Shown in pieces: positions 51,330 through 63,995 of a stretch of 64,000 nucleotides of DNA. The notes under the pieces are model-generated. The model saw nothing but the letters and a program-made list of their open reading frames with translations, searched no databases and was not told the origin of the DNA. The first letter of the stretch is position 1; each line of letters starts with the position of its first letter. Position numbers and translations under genes: made by a program. The stretch is taken from the NCBI GenBank assembly GCA_902729315.2, contig LR746276.1, positions 4,570,169-4,634,168 of the forward strand. Direction: 5' to 3'. This stretch comes from Spirodela intermedia. Taxonomy: Eukaryota; Streptophyta; Magnoliopsida; Alismatales; Araceae.

Positions 51330-54300
51330 CACACGAAACATGTAATGGGTTTTCCTTCTACCGAGATGGCAATAATCGTCTGCTGTTTGCCCAACAGTGT
51401 TGCCGTGTAGTGTGGAGAGATGTCACCATGTCGCTTCCCATGCTGATCTTAGCATGAAATCTATCAGGGCCACTGACTGGTGAATTCCCTTGGTTGCTGC
51501 TCGAAAGCATCACGAGGAGGCGTGCTTTCCACACTCAAGAGATTGTTCTTGAGTGGGTTTCTTCAGAGTGTAAGTAGAATATTGAGCCCTTTTTGGAGTG
51601 TGAATACACCTTCACAGACGAAGTCCAATTACTCTACCGAAGGGAAGGCACAGAATGGGGAAAGGGGATGATGAATTCCACATAATGTGACTTTGTCTAT
51701 AGTTTTACGCATTGATGTAAGCCATTTTTATATGACTACACCTTCAGGATATTCTCCTCAGGCGGCAACCACTGATAATTTTTAGCTAATTCATCTGCGT
51801 CCTAGGCAGTCCTGCAGAGGCTTTCCTTCTTGGGTTGCCTCCTCATGTCAAGAGTTATGTTGTGCTCAGACTCAGCTCGGTCCAGCTGCATACAAGAAGT
51901 TTCCCGTAAGCCCAAAAGTTGAGGGATTTCTTTCAGCTAAGCTGAAGCTGAAGGTTAGTTGCTTAAATATTTTTTGATGCAGAACCACTGCTTTATTTCC
52001 TTTGATTTAGCTAAAAACTATCTGATACTTTTCTTTTTCTTTATGAGGCAGGTGGGTATGTTCAAATACAGAAATAAAAGGCTTTTAGAGCTTGGCATTC
52101 TGAGTTGAGAGTATCCAATCTCAGCAACTCGTTCACAACCTCTTGACCTGGAGTGGAGATTTTAGGATCTTTCCACTGTGACCTCCAAGCTCCAAAAAAG
52201 CATGTCTACATAGAGCCTCACGCCCTTGGCAGATGATCCATACCTAGTTTGTGCAAGTTTATAGCTGAAGCTGAAAGCTCAAATGAATTAGTGACACAAC
52301 TTTCTAGACCCAAACTTCTTTTTTTATCAGCAGGAGTCGTCCACAATTGGTGCTACTGAAGAGATGTCGCAATAGCTAATCAATGTCTTATTGAACCTTC
52401 TCAACCCTTCGTTTGTCTCTCTCCAGTTCTTCATGCCAATATGTTTTCTGATCCCACAGTCATAGCTTGAGAACTCAAGGGATTCAAAGATGGTTATCAT
52501 GTAGAAACTTGGGTCTAAAGTGAGTATGGATTTCTAAAGGCTATTCAGGTTTATGTCCATCCACCTCTGTGAAAGATTCATTCCTAGGTTCATCGATCTC
52601 AACCCAAATTTAGTTAAAGGGAGCTATACAGAATCTATTTTGCATTTAACATCCTTCACTTATTTCTTAGGTGATAATTTTGTTGGAATGAGGTTGAACA
52701 GCCCGTGATAAGCATAGGAAAAATATCAAGAGCTATGAAAGCGTAATATTCAGCTGATGGACAAACTAGGCTAGGTGTTCAAAGAAGAGAATACCCAGAT
52801 GCATCCTATCATGATGATATTAGGCTTATTTATAGGATTAGTTATTTGACTTAGGTTTTATGGCTCAATTGGAGTAAAATTTGGTGCAATCATTTACATT
52901 TTATATGTAAGCATGCTTTTGATATGATAATTCTAATTCTAGACCCATATTGTGGGCTGTGACATCAAATCACAGAGCTCAAGTCAGCTGCATTTATTAC
53001 TGAAGAGCAATGAAGACACCGTACTGGAGTTAGAAACCAGAAGATGAGAGGGAATCCGGCAAGATGAAGTCTCATGAGCCAGTATATTTATACTTAGCCT
53101 GAATATATACTGCCTATTATGGTCATGCTTGTGAGAAGTACCTGAAGGAAAAGCCTATTGAAGAGCTGAAGGGCTCTCTGGGTCTAGTGAGAGGGTTGAA
53201 GGAAAGAGGATTAGCCAACCCAAATGCCAAAGTTACAATTTTTATCAGGACCAAAGCTCAGAATTTGACCTCATTGGTTCCTTACATCATAATGCCTTGT
53301 ATCAAACATTTCAAACCAAAATGTGTGAGAAATTTCCCCAGACACCTGAGTTTGAAGAGGGCCTACGCTGAGGCAATGTGATATTTCGGTACGTATTTCT
53401 TTCTATTTAAGGAAGTGCTCTCATGCAGAGAATAATTGCACAAATCGCAACATCATTCATGGGCCAGGCTGGGCTTCAGGCCTTTTTCTAAGGAAGTCTA
53501 GGAACATACCCAGGTCTTCAAGAAATCTAGAAAATGAGCTCCTATCACCATAGAAGTTGTGGGGGGGTGGGGGTGGGCCTATGCCATTAATTAATTCACA
53601 TTTGGCCAATAGATTTTTCTCATTAAAAGCTACTATTTCTTGAAATATTTATTAAAGTTATACACTAATATTTTTCTTCTCATCATTAATGACTACCCAG
53701 TGTTGTCACCCATGCTAGATGGTTATCCAGTGTTGTCACCCTCTCTCTCTCTCTCTCTCTACCCTCTGGATAGGACCATGTCTGGGTCACACAAGGGTCT
53801 ATAATAGAGACCATTCTCAAGGCTAAGCCTGAACTTTTAGCCTCAGAAATGACCACCCATGGAACGCCATACCCAGCAAATGAATTGAATTGGTAGTGGC
53901 TTTCCTAGTTCTTTAGTGGCCCTACAAACACGTTTGCAATGAAAGTAAAAAAAAATACTACAACTGGAGAACAGGGACATCACATTGCAACTGGAGAAGT
54001 GGTGATCTTGAATTTTTCTACTTAGATTATTTATGCCAGCAATTGATTATAGTGGTGTAGATGGAGCCCAGTTTAGACAAAAACACTGAAAATAGGTTAC
54101 AAGCCAGATAGCAACCAAGAGACATTCTATTCGCAGAGGAGAAGATTAAAAAATGCAAAAATAATGGTTGCATTCTTAATTTAGACGGCTATTTTAACCA
54201 CTGAGAAAAAAAAAAGAAAAAAAAAACTGAGGGAACATTGATAATCACCATAGGCCCACAAAATGGGGGCCTTTCTGCATACACACAACTTTCTGTACAC

Positions 54301-54820
54301 AAAGGTTAGATTTAGGGTTTAGGGCTTGGTAAATAAACCCCCAAGGGGTTCTGCATAAGTGTCTAGCTCATTGTGCCCACTGCTTGAATCCCATGGAGAG
54401 ATTAAGATGTTTATAGCAACCCACGAGAGACTAGTTTATATATACTAAGGAAGGTTCCAAAAATACATAAACATTTTCCAAATATTCGAGATCCCAAGGG
54501 TTTCGTTCCAAATTCAGAGGGCTACTTGCACCACTGAGGAGAAGAAAAGCAAGACGGGATTATGCTTAGAAAACATTTGGCAAGCATCACAAGCCAACAA
54601 AGGCCTCTGCATACACAAAATTGCAGGTAGAAAAGGGTTTATACTTAGGGATAGGGGTTTACAAGGTAAATCCAAAACTGCTTAAATCGAGTTCATCCCC
54701 ATGGAATTAGGTTAAAGACTTCCTAACAACAACCACCCCCAAGAGGCTACTAGGAAAGGAGATGTCTGAAGCAGTGAAGATGAATCATCTGTATATGGGA
54801 GTAGACTGGCTTCTGAATAC
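51330..54820. other. Intergenic DNA between MAPKKK and PRIN2-like genes
   Basis: The first few hundred bases are probably the MAPKKK 3' untranslated region. The rest has only short open frames and no recognised family. A CT tract lies at 53,740-53,760. Confidence 0.5.
54170..54720. repeat. Two diverged tandem copies of a 250-bp segment
   Basis: 54,170-54,420 and 54,500-54,720 share an ordered series: ggcta...caccactgag, a purine-rich stretch, a block with cacaa and ggcct, ctgcatacaca, a gggttta/tagggttt block and ccatgg. The similarity is weak and interrupted, so this is an old duplication. Confidence 0.45.
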
Positions 54821-54823
54821 CCT

Positions 54824-56339
54824 CTACCTGGTAGTTGCAGCACCTGTCCACTCCTTCCAGTCGTTGTCAACGTACTTTTGAGCCCACACAACTGCGGCCC
54901 GGGCAGCTTGAGGGCCCCCGGGCAGGCCCCTTTCATTGATTGTGTCGGCCATGTCGATGAATGGGATCACTAAAAGGGTCCCAGGGCCTCCGTACTCTGT
55001 GTGCAAGAATTCACTCAGAATCTGTCCATGATTTACACTGGAAACGGTAAGTGAGAATCCAAGCTAAAATGGCTCATAACATAAATGATTCCATAATCAA
55101 AATCAAATTCCATTTTTTTAGTACGGACTCTTAAGCCGATCACGCATGAAACTGACCACAAAACACAGTAAAGCATGCAAAATGGGTGCTGTTTGGCTTT
55201 GAATGTTTCAATTATCTGTAGCAATGAAGAGGTCAAAAATGTTGAAATTATGTGGGGTTTGGCAACAGAGACCATTCTCACTTGGGTGTTGTTTGGCAGC
55301 GACTAGTCTCCCAAGTTTTTATAAATAGAGACTACTGCTGATGAGCACCTCCAATAGAAAACCATTCTAAAGCTATTTCTCCCTGGGCTATTTATATTTC
55401 TATGTTTGAAAGATTTAGGAAGATTATGCGGATGGATCGTTTGTACTGGATATACTAGTTCAGCATGATCACGTGCTTCCTCAGAATCAAGTTCACAAGG
55501 AAGTACGATTTCTTACCCCAGAAGAGAGATCAAAGTATTCATGAAAAATATACACAAAACATAGGAAAATGTCACATATGAAACACATGTTTATCCCAAT
55601 TCACAAAGTTTTCGTTAGGTTTATGAATATGAAAAAAACCTAATTTAGGAAAGAACTGTGCAAAGCTCAGACAGGTACACAGCTGGGGAAGGCAGTGAAC
55701 CATTAAGCATGCTGGAACATGTACCTCTCCACCATCTTGAAAGCAAGAGTGCATATATATTTATGTTCTTGGTGAAAGAGAGGACAAACTGACCCCCGAG
55801 CAGATTCCGACGATTTCTTCCAAAGAATTCCCGAATATGTCCTTCTTGGAGAGCCGTTCCATCATGTGCTTCCTGAACTTGTCAGTCTCCTGAGATACAA
55901 GATGGAAAACCCGATCAAGAACAGATGCGGCACGCCGATCATTCTACAGTGCCCCGAGGAAGAAAGGCGAATCATCTCACTGAGAGAAAAGAAAAAATGA
56001 ACACCCAGGTGGAGAGAGAGAGAGAGAACCCACAGCTTCTGCGAACTCGGGGATGGGATCCGGGAAGACGTACTCCGAGACCTTTGGGAGGTGCCTCCCG
56101 CCCCTCTGGGAGGAGCAGGGGGAGCTCCGGCGGGGAGCCGGGATCAAGACAAAGCGGAGGTAGGCGCAGCGGGAGAGAGCCAGCTGAGAGGGGGAGCTGA
56201 GAGCAGGGTAATCTGAAGAAGGGGAAAGAAGAGGACGAGCAGAGGCAGAGAAACACGGCCCCCAAGTTGGGGTTCTCCTGGGCAGACAATGGAGGTTGGC
56301 GACGGTGGAGACGACAGGAGTCCCGCAGCTCCAGCCCAT
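54824..56339 (-). CDS. PRIN2: PRIN2-like plastid protein, three exons
   Basis: Resembles PLASTID REDOX INSENSITIVE 2, a chloroplast nucleoid protein that promotes plastid-encoded RNA polymerase transcription in response to redox state. Exons: 56339-56034, 55889-55794, 55021-54824, all phase 0, giving 199 residues. Residues 1 to about 80 are rich in Ser, Pro, Arg and Leu with almost no acidic residues, as in transit peptides. The conserved core runs YVFPDPIPEFAEA at the end of exon 1, ETDKFRKHMMERLSKKDIFG in exon 2, and FLHTEYGGPGTLLVIPFIDM then ERGLPGGPQAARAAVVWAQK in exon 3, ending soon after DWKEWTG. An in-frame ATG at 56405 would add 22 Gly-rich residues; the internal start is preferred. 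I recognise the family from its core motifs from memory, and the specific name is less certain than the membership of the plant GGPGTLLVIPFIDMADT family. Confidence 0.8.
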
Positions 56340-56459
56340 CTCTCTCCCCTTTCCGGCGCCACCACCTGGAGCTCCGCCTCCACTCCCCAGCAGCAATATC
56401 CGCACAGGGGACAGCGCAGGGGTTTTAGCTAGGAATTCTTATAATAATATATGCATTTT

Positions 56460-58650
56460 TATCAATATCGATAAATTATAGCTACCCTCTCAAGCACTCG
56501 CTTCAGCATTATAGGCGTTGCATCTATATTTATGCTATTTTAGCCAAATATATTGCAGATACGATTCAAACTTGTGATCAGGATGTGGGCTCCTAAAGAT
56601 GAAGCTAGCATAAATGAGGTATTATTCCGGGTTCCATCTCTTTTCTTTGAGAACTTGCACAAGCATGGATCTATTGTACCAAATATTAAGCCGCCTCCTA
56701 TTAAAAATGGAAAAAAGGAAGCAAGCACATATAGATTTACTGAATCCTGTCACCCCAAGGACAAACTCTTCTTCATTAAATAAATTAAAATATTAGTTTA
56801 TTAAAGATTAATATTGAATAAGTATCATAATAATCTTCTTAAAACGGCATATGATCTAGTTTGTGAGGATTTTAAAGAGGGTCATGTCATTGTTGAAAAG
56901 TATGTTGTAAACTTTCATCCATCATAAAATCTATTTAGGGCGTCCTAAGTCTTAATTTTATGAACAAATTTTAACATAAATACAATAGAGTATTTGCATT
57001 TAGTGATTCATATGAAGATATCCCAACTTCAATAGAACCACTTTGTAGAAATATGTCCTAATATATCATTATCTACATTATGGTAGTATATCCAGGAATA
57101 AGTTTTAATAAATTTTTTCTAATGAATACATTGAGGTACCTAAGGATCTTGATACATGCCCACCATTGATTAGGTATTAATAGATCCACCACTTTCCTCG
57201 TATATTTACAATTTATTTTTCCAAAAAAATGGTGTAATAGACAAGTGCATAAATAGCTCAACATTAAGCCCACCCATTGAAAGAAGTTCATAAATAAAAA
57301 AAAGCTCATATTGGAGACCCATTGCTTAGCACACAACAATCCTACAACATAACACATGCTGGCAATGCCCATTGATTAATCATCCCATCCCATCTCAAGT
57401 TAATTGCATGAACCATCCTCCTTGTTTGGTAGTTGGGCATAGACTTCTTGATGTTCACAAGAGCTCATTTTTAGGCCCTCATTTGAGACTAGAAAATATA
57501 TAAGGAAGCCTCTACTTATGTCAAGATGACAAGTATAACATGAGATACTGATTCTTCAACTAAGTTTAATGCCATTTTTTTCAAGGAATCAAGAGTTACA
57601 ATGCTCTAGGGATTGATTCAAAAGGATTAGGATTTATCGCAATTGAATCCAATCTTTCATGGACATGCTTCTTGCATACCTATGAACTTTGGAGTTCATC
57701 TTGGTCAATTTGATCTCTCTCTCCAAATTATTTGACTCCTCTCTTTCATAGATGGATCAATATTCTACTTATGTCCAAATTACTATATGCATTGTTGGAA
57801 GATCCAAACTAAAACTTTATTACATATCTCTTGACAAATCTATGAATATTATATTTGAATATCAGCTCCACTAAAACTATAAAGTCATATCTTGGGAAGT
57901 TATACATGTCGATTACATGAGATGAATACAAATGATTTATACTATGATAACAAAGGTGAGGTGGCCTCATATTATCACATGATATTATTTAACTTGTATT
58001 ATATAAGTTGATTTATTTTATATTGCTTGATAGACTCAGTTAACATTATCTTGATTAATTCAACTTTAATGTTGTCATAGTGCATATGATTAACAATAAT
58101 TTAGATAAAATATTTAGTAGATTCTCATAACTTACTAGAATGGTCTAAATATATTTTTTAAACTTTTCATAAATGGTATTATTTTTCACATTTTCACCAA
58201 GTTTATTAGTGATGGTTGGAATTGACAAGACAAAGCTATTGCATACTGATGAAAATGAGTTATTCAGAGAATTAACTTTTGTAGTTTGAGAAGATTCAGA
58301 ACAACTATGTAACTAATCCTTGCAATAAAAAGAATATTTTAAGTCATCAAAATAGGAGGATTTGCATTAAGTTTAGTTGATATTTGTTACAATATACTTT
58401 AATACATTCAAATTGTATTCAGGTTGTGGCTCCCACACTCAAGTTATCTCAACTGTCTTGATAAAGGAAATTTAAACTTTATGGATTCTTCCATGTGATC
58501 CTAACTTGTAGACATTCATATTTTTTATATTTACTTGAGGATCTCATAGAATTTGGTCACTTGTATGAGGGTCTCATAGACTTTTCTAGCAATGCATCCA
58601 ATAGCAAGGTTTCTTAAACAAATTTTGACATGTAGCAACAAGTTGTGAGA
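56460..58650. other. AT-rich intergenic DNA, no gene recognised
   Basis: Open frames of 60-99 codons occur on both strands (for example 57,073-57,372 minus) but none shows a known domain. It may contain decayed transposons. Confidence 0.5.
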
Positions 58651-58653
58651 TTT

Positions 58654-59101
58654 TGATAAGAACCCGGATCAAAGAACTATGAATATTTCTTATTAGATGA
58701 AAGAACAATCTCTAGAACAGAAATATCAAAGATAAAACACAATAAAGAATTCAGAATAGATAGAGGGTCGCATACAACCCTAGAACCTAGAATAGATGGA
58801 GGGTCGCATACAATCCTCCAACCCCTTCTCGTAGATGCACAAGATACTAACTCCGATTTCTCCGCCCCCCCCCCCTCTCCTTCCTAATCTGCCCCTCTTT
58901 ATATCCTCTCCTTTCCCTCTCTTATTTAGGCAGTTAGTCTCTTGCCATAACTACTCTTGTCATAACTGCTCTTTGTCATAATTGCTCCTTGTCATATTAT
59001 TCCTTGCCATAATTGTGCCTTCCCTCAATAATACTAACCGTTATTGACTTATTGGGCTTTGGGCCTTCTTCCTTCTAGCAGATGTGCGTGGAGCCTTATC
59101 A
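58654..59101 (-). repeat. 3' LTR of the Ty3/gypsy element (448 bp)
   Basis: Bounded by the 7-bp inverted ends TGATAAG/CTTATCA. It contains a TATA-like box in element orientation (TATAAAG, plus-strand 58897-58903) and five degenerate 16-17-bp units of the type cataact-ctctttgt. It is longer than the partner LTR. Confidence 0.9.
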
Positions 59102-59113
59102 ATACTCTCCCCC
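59102..59113 (-). promoter_or_regulatory. Polypurine tract of the retrotransposon
   Basis: On the minus strand GGGGGAGAGTAT directly abuts the 3' LTR, the expected site for plus-strand priming. Confidence 0.8.
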
Positions 59114-59117
59114 ATGA

Positions 59118-59275
59118 GCTTTACCTTGTCTTCAAGGTAGAAGTCCGAAAATTGCTTGTGGAGGGATGAAGCTAGTTCCTATGAAGCTTCAAAATCAAGG
59201 AGATCAACCCATTTGACCAAGACTTCTGTGTCAAAAGAGGAATTCTGAATGGCGAGGATATCTTGGGGGGTCACA
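59118..59275 (-). pseudogene. Chromodomain-like C-terminus of the element's polyprotein
   Basis: The minus strand reads TEVLVKWVDLLDFEAS, a stop where an aromatic residue is expected, then a segment ending FSDFYLEDKVKLMG. This layout (VLVKW...EA-W-E...F-DF-LEDKV) matches the chromodomain-type tail of plant Ty3/gypsy polyproteins. Confidence 0.7.
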
Positions 59276-59555
59276 TTCCATTCCAAAGCATTAGTCAGTA
59301 TGCCTAGAATATGGGTTGACAGTAAGCAAAATCCCTAGTGCTTTGTGAAGTTGAGAAATGTGGAAAATTGGGTGAATAGTGATGGAGTTGAGAAGTTTCA
59401 ATTTGTATGCCACCTAACCAATGTGCTCTTGGATAGGGTAAGGGCCAAAAAAATATGGGACTCAATTTTTCATTAGCTTTCTTGGCTAATGATTTCATAC
59501 GATAAGGTTAGAACCTGATATAAGCCAAATCTCTCACTTTAAACTCTTTGTCTTG

Positions 59556-60500
59556 TCAATGTTTGTTAGCTTGTGCTTTCATCTTGGACTGTGCAGCCAA
59601 GAGATGTTTCTTGAGAGGTTGAAGTATATCATCTCTTTCTTTTAGATAAGTGTCGACTACATCAATTGGTGACATAGGAGATCCATAACGTGTAAGTGTG
59701 GGAGGGTCCCATCCATACATTGCTTTAAAAGGGGTCATCTTGATAACAGAATGATGTGAAGTAGCTAACAGCCCAATGTAACCAGTCACTCCATAACTTA
59801 GGTTTATCATCAGTAAAGCATTAGAGATAATTCTCTAAGCTTCAGTTCGCCACCTCTATTTGCCCATATGTTTGGGGTGATAAGAAGAACTCATTTTTAA
59901 TTCTGTGCCTTGATGTTTGTTGAGTGCTTTCTAAAAAGCACTGGTAAATATGGTCCCTCTATCAATCACAATAGATCTTGGAATGCCATGCAGCTTGATG
60001 ACTTCCGTTGCAAAGATTTGGGCAATGTTTGGCTGTGAATGTATGTCTAAGGGGTATAAAGTGACCAAATTTGTTGAGTCTGTCCACTATGACGAGAATG
60101 GAGTCATAGCCTTTCGATTTAGGTAGACCCTCTATAAAATCCATGGAGAGGTCCAGATCATATTCGGAATAAGTAGGGGCTACAAAAATCCTATTGTGAC
60201 AAGGTTGAAACCTTATTTAATTGATAGATAATGCATTCATTAATATTCTGTTTGATCATTTTCTTCATGGTAGGCCCATAGACATGTTGAGCAATTCGTC
60301 GATAGGTTTTTAAAAATTAAGCATGACCCCCCAGTGGGCTGTCATGAAATTCACGTCATAATGTGGATAGAAGAGTAGATGTAAGGGATAGCACCAGCCT
60401 GCCTTTGTAGAGAAGGGATCCTTGTTGAATTGAGTAATGTGAGAAAGAAGTTGAGCCTTATATGAGTGCAATTTTGATTTTAGATAGTTGTGAGTCATCT
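59556..60500 (-). pseudogene. Integrase remnant
   Basis: The reading [20 protein letters not shown] at 60144 marks the catalytic core beginning. Downstream FKAMYGWDPP (59720s) is the conserved segment after the core. An upstream fragment with HWGVMLNF at 60310 corresponds to the zinc-binding region. The pieces lie in different frames, separated by stops. Confidence 0.8.
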
Positions 60501-61009
60501 TCCACCTCTTTGTTGATTGTGGTTACATCCACTCCTTGTGCAATGCACATGGGTGCCACCACTACCTCGGTCAATCGTGGTGCTCTAGATAATGCATCTA
60601 TAGTTACATTTTTCTTGCCTTATTTATATTGTATTTGAAAATTAAATCTCATTAGTGTAGTGAGCCATTTGTGATATTTTGAGTGAATCTCCTTTTGGTC
60701 GAACAAGAATTTCAAATTATATTGGTTTGTTTGAATAATGAAAGGGTGGAGCATGAGATAATGCTTTCACTTTTTGACTACCATCACAATGGCGATGAGT
60801 TATCTCTCATAGGTAAACTTTAGACGAGAGTGTTCCTTGAAAGCATGGCTGAAATAAGCTATTGGTCATCCTTCCTACATCAATAATGCACCTATGTCGT
60901 GCTTTGAAGCATCTATTTCAACAACAAATTTCTAAGAGAAATTAAGTAGGGCCAAAACTGGTGTGGAAGTCATCGCCACCTTCAATTTATGGAAAACTTC
61001 TTGAGCAAT

Positions 61010-61417
61010 TTAATCAAGGGCCATGATAAAGTGGCATAACATTTGACAAATCCGGCAATCATAGACAGTTATTAGTCTTAAGAATCCTTGTAATTCTTTC
61101 AAATTCTTAGGACTAGACCAGTCCCAAATTGTTGAAAATTTTCCTTGATCTGTAGATACTCCTTTTGTAGAAACCCAATTACTAAGGTATTCCAATTGAG
61201 ATTGCTTGAATTGACATTTTTTTTCATTGATATAAAGGCTATTAGCTGCAAGAATAAGGAAGACATTATCCAAATGTTCATCATATTCTTTATGAGTCTT
61301 ATTGTATACCAAGATATTATCAAAAAATATCAATATGAATTTCCATTGATAAGGTCTGAATATATCATTCATTAAGTACTGAAATGTGGTTGGGGCATTA
61401 ATGAGCCCAAATGACAT
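61010..61417 (-). pseudogene. Reverse transcriptase remnant with altered active site
   Basis: The open frame contains SFGLINAPTTFQYLMNDIF, the NEKKCQF and YLSNWVS blocks and the tail of the RT domain. The catalytic motif reads FFDNILVY, with Asn (61316-61318) where the second catalytic Asp is required. The partial frame is about 135 codons, so upstream palm motifs lie in other frames. Confidence 0.88.
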
Positions 61418-62299
61418 AACCTTGAATTCCTAGTGGCCTTCATGGGTCTTGAAAGTGGTTTTCTAAATGTCTTCTTGCTTCATATGGATTTGATAGTAAT
61501 CAGACTTTAAATCTAGTTTAGAAAAAATTGACATTCCATGCAACTCTTCCAGTAACTCATCGACAATAGGAATAGGGAACCTGTTTAGATTTGTGGATTT
61601 ATTTAAGGCCTTATAATCAATACAAAATTGCAACTGCCATCCTTTTTTTTACAAGTAGTTTGGGGCTAGCAAATAGACTTTTAGAGGGTTGAATGATGTC
61701 TGCAGTACATAACTCATGGACAAGTTGTTCTATTTCATCCTTTTGAAATCGTGTATACTTATATGGTTGTAGATTAATAAGCTGAGTACTTGGTAATAAA
61801 TTGATGGCATGATCATCTATTCTTTCTGGAGGAAGCCCTAACAGGGCTTCAAAGACCTATGGGAATTGTTTTTGTAGTCTACCTACTATCTCTAATTGTT
61901 CCAGTGAGGCGTTTAAATTCAATGCAGTACTAGACAATTGGTGTAATTCTACTACACATATGTGGCTTCTTTTTAATTCATGTTTTGTTGCTTTGAAAGA
62001 TATTGTTGTTTTGTTTAAACTTGCATCCCCACGAATGGTGTAGATCGTGTTGTTGAGCATAAATTTCATGATTAGTTTCCCATAATATGAATGTATCCAT
62101 CAATGTTTTAAGTCACTACATTCTCAATACGACACTTGTGCTACTTAAATCCAAGGGAAGACAATCTTGAATAATGAGGAGATCTTGGATTTTGAGTGGA
62201 ATGTTATGACATCTCCTATGATCTTGCACGGTATGCTAGTTGCCCATCACAATACCATAACTGTGGAATTTGCTGATAGATAAAGATAGCTCTTCCTGC

Positions 62300-62360
62300 A
62301 ACTTATTGCATATGAAATTATGGGTAGCACCAGTATCTATAAGAATGGTTACCTATTGAT
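62300..62360 (-). pseudogene. Retroviral-type aspartic protease remnant
   Basis: The minus strand reads ILIDTGATHNFI, the active-site motif of LTR-retrotransposon proteases; DTG is at 62337-62329. The flanking frame is short. Confidence 0.8.
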
Positions 62361-62394
62361 TATGCATGATGTCTTTTACCTTCATAGTTTCATG

Positions 62395-63463
62395 CTAAGT
62401 CAATCCCCTAATAGAGTTTAATGAGACATGGGCTACGAATAAAGTATCTTCCTCTTGTGAGCGACATTTTAGTGGAGCCCAATCTTCCTCTTGGAACTCT
62501 TCTTGGGACTGCTCCTCCTCTTGGACAATGAGTATATTAAGGTTCCGCCTACATATGTGGCTTGGCCCAAACCTATCATTACAATAAAAACACAATCCTT
62601 TGTTTCTTCTTTCTTGTAGTTCAATTTTTGTCAATTGAATTTGTCTTCTGTTTCCCTTGTTATTGCTCATAATTTGTGAAGTATATGTGGACATCCCACC
62701 TTTATTTGAGGCACTAGCTGTGGTCACTTGGGTTTTCTCCAAATTCAATTGCTCATTTCTGAAATTAGATATCAAAGGAGGCCTTTGTGGTGTGGGGTAT
62801 AAGCAATTATAACATGTTTGGGTGGTCGTGGTTCCTACTTTCATGCTTACCATAGAGTACAGATATGAGCTTTAGCTTGTACTGAAGTACCATAATTTCA
62901 CATAACCCAATAGGCTTGGACATAGATAATCCTGATTGGATTTCAGGCTTGAGTCTTTTTAGATATGTATGCTCTAGTATTTCTGTTGGTATGTTTAGAA
63001 GATAGGTTGAGATTGGTTCAAACTCTATCGTATATTCTAATGTGGAACTCTCTTGTTTTAGGTTCAAAAGTTTCTAATACATGTTGTTAGCTACTAATGA
63101 ACCAAATTGACCACTAAGTTAGATTTTAAACGATCATGTTCTGGTGTTTGATTAAACGACCAAATCATATCAATCACGAAATAGAAAGCGATGTTCCATC
63201 CACAAATACCAATCTAGGGCATCACCCTCCATGCTCAACATTATTGTTTCTAAATGATCATGTTTTAGTATTTGGTTAATACGAAAATACCTCTCAGCCC
63301 GTAGTAACCATACATCAAGATTATTGCTAGTGAAATTTGGAAGCTCAGTTCGGCAATTGGGCTTGTAATTGCTCTTCCTTTGCTCCGGATTTTGAAGTGA
63401 GTGTTGTTCTGGTTGTCTTTGAGACTGCTCTGGTGGAGGTCCATTTGGTAGACATGCCATCAA
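62395..63463 (-). pseudogene. gag remnant with zinc knuckle
   Basis: Three frames cover gag. The first has a capsid-like LDVWLLRAERYFRINQI and LEGDALDWYLWM-type segment (here MEGDALDWYLWM). The second continues the capsid. The third ends with the zinc-knuckle-like CFYCNDRFGPSHICRR, the variant spacing common in plant Ty3/gypsy gag. Stops and frameshifts separate them. Confidence 0.82.
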
Positions 63464-63600
63464 GGTTGCTAGTTGTTGGGTGGGTTATTGTAGCATTTCT
63501 TTTGTACTGCTATTATCTTTCTTAAGAGCTTCGAGATCAGCTTCCAAAGATTCCATCCTTGCAATAGTAAGCCCTTTAACCATACATGAATAGCCCAGTT

Positions 63601-63614
63601 TGGCTCTGATACTA
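63601..63614 (-). other. tRNA primer-binding site of the retrotransposon
   Basis: Just inside the 5' LTR the minus strand reads TAGTATCAGAGCCA, one mismatch from the initiator-Met tRNA primer site TGGTATCAGAGC used by many plant LTR elements. Confidence 0.75.
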
Positions 63615-63615
63615 G

Positions 63616-63995
63616 TGATAAGAACCCAGATTAAAGAACTAGGAATATTTCGTATTAGATGAAAAAATAATATCTAGAATAGAAATATCAAAGATAAAAC
63701 ACAATAAAAAAACCCAGAACAGATAGAGGGTCGCATACAACCCTAGAACCTAGAATAGATGGAGGGTCGCATACAATCCTCCCCCCTCCTTCTTGATCTA
63801 CCCCTCTTTATATCCTCTCCTTTCCCTCTCTTATTTAAGCAATTAGTCTCTTGTCATAATTGTTCTTGCCATAAATGCTCTTTGCCATAACTACTCCTTG
63901 CCATAATTGTGCCTTCCCTCAATAATACTAACTGTTATTGACTTATCAAGCTTTGGGCCTTCTTCTTTCTAGCATATGTGCGTGGAGCCTTATCA
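63616..63995 (-). repeat. 5' LTR of the Ty3/gypsy element (380 bp)
   Basis: Same TGATAAG/CTTATCA ends as the partner. It lacks about 45 bp of the pyrimidine-rich segment and one of the short internal repeat units found in the other LTR. Confidence 0.9.

Larger units (their letters stand above)
58654..63995 (-). mobile_element. Decayed Ty3/gypsy LTR retrotransposon, chromovirus type
   Basis: A complete but broken element transcribed from the minus strand, about 5.3 kb. Two direct LTRs (58654-59101 and 63616-63995) both start TGATAAG and end CTTATCA. The internal region reads gag, protease, reverse transcriptase, RNase H, integrase and a chromodomain-like tail in that order on the minus strand, the Ty3/gypsy order. 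Frames are interrupted by many stops and shifts, the reverse transcriptase active site is altered, and no target-site duplication is visible (gattt left, aactt right, the right flank ending with the window). The element cannot be active. Confidence 0.92.

Noticed and set aside
57073..57372. 99-codon minus-strand open frame
   Set aside because: I tested it for copia or gypsy polyprotein motifs and found none. Composition matches the AT-rich surroundings.
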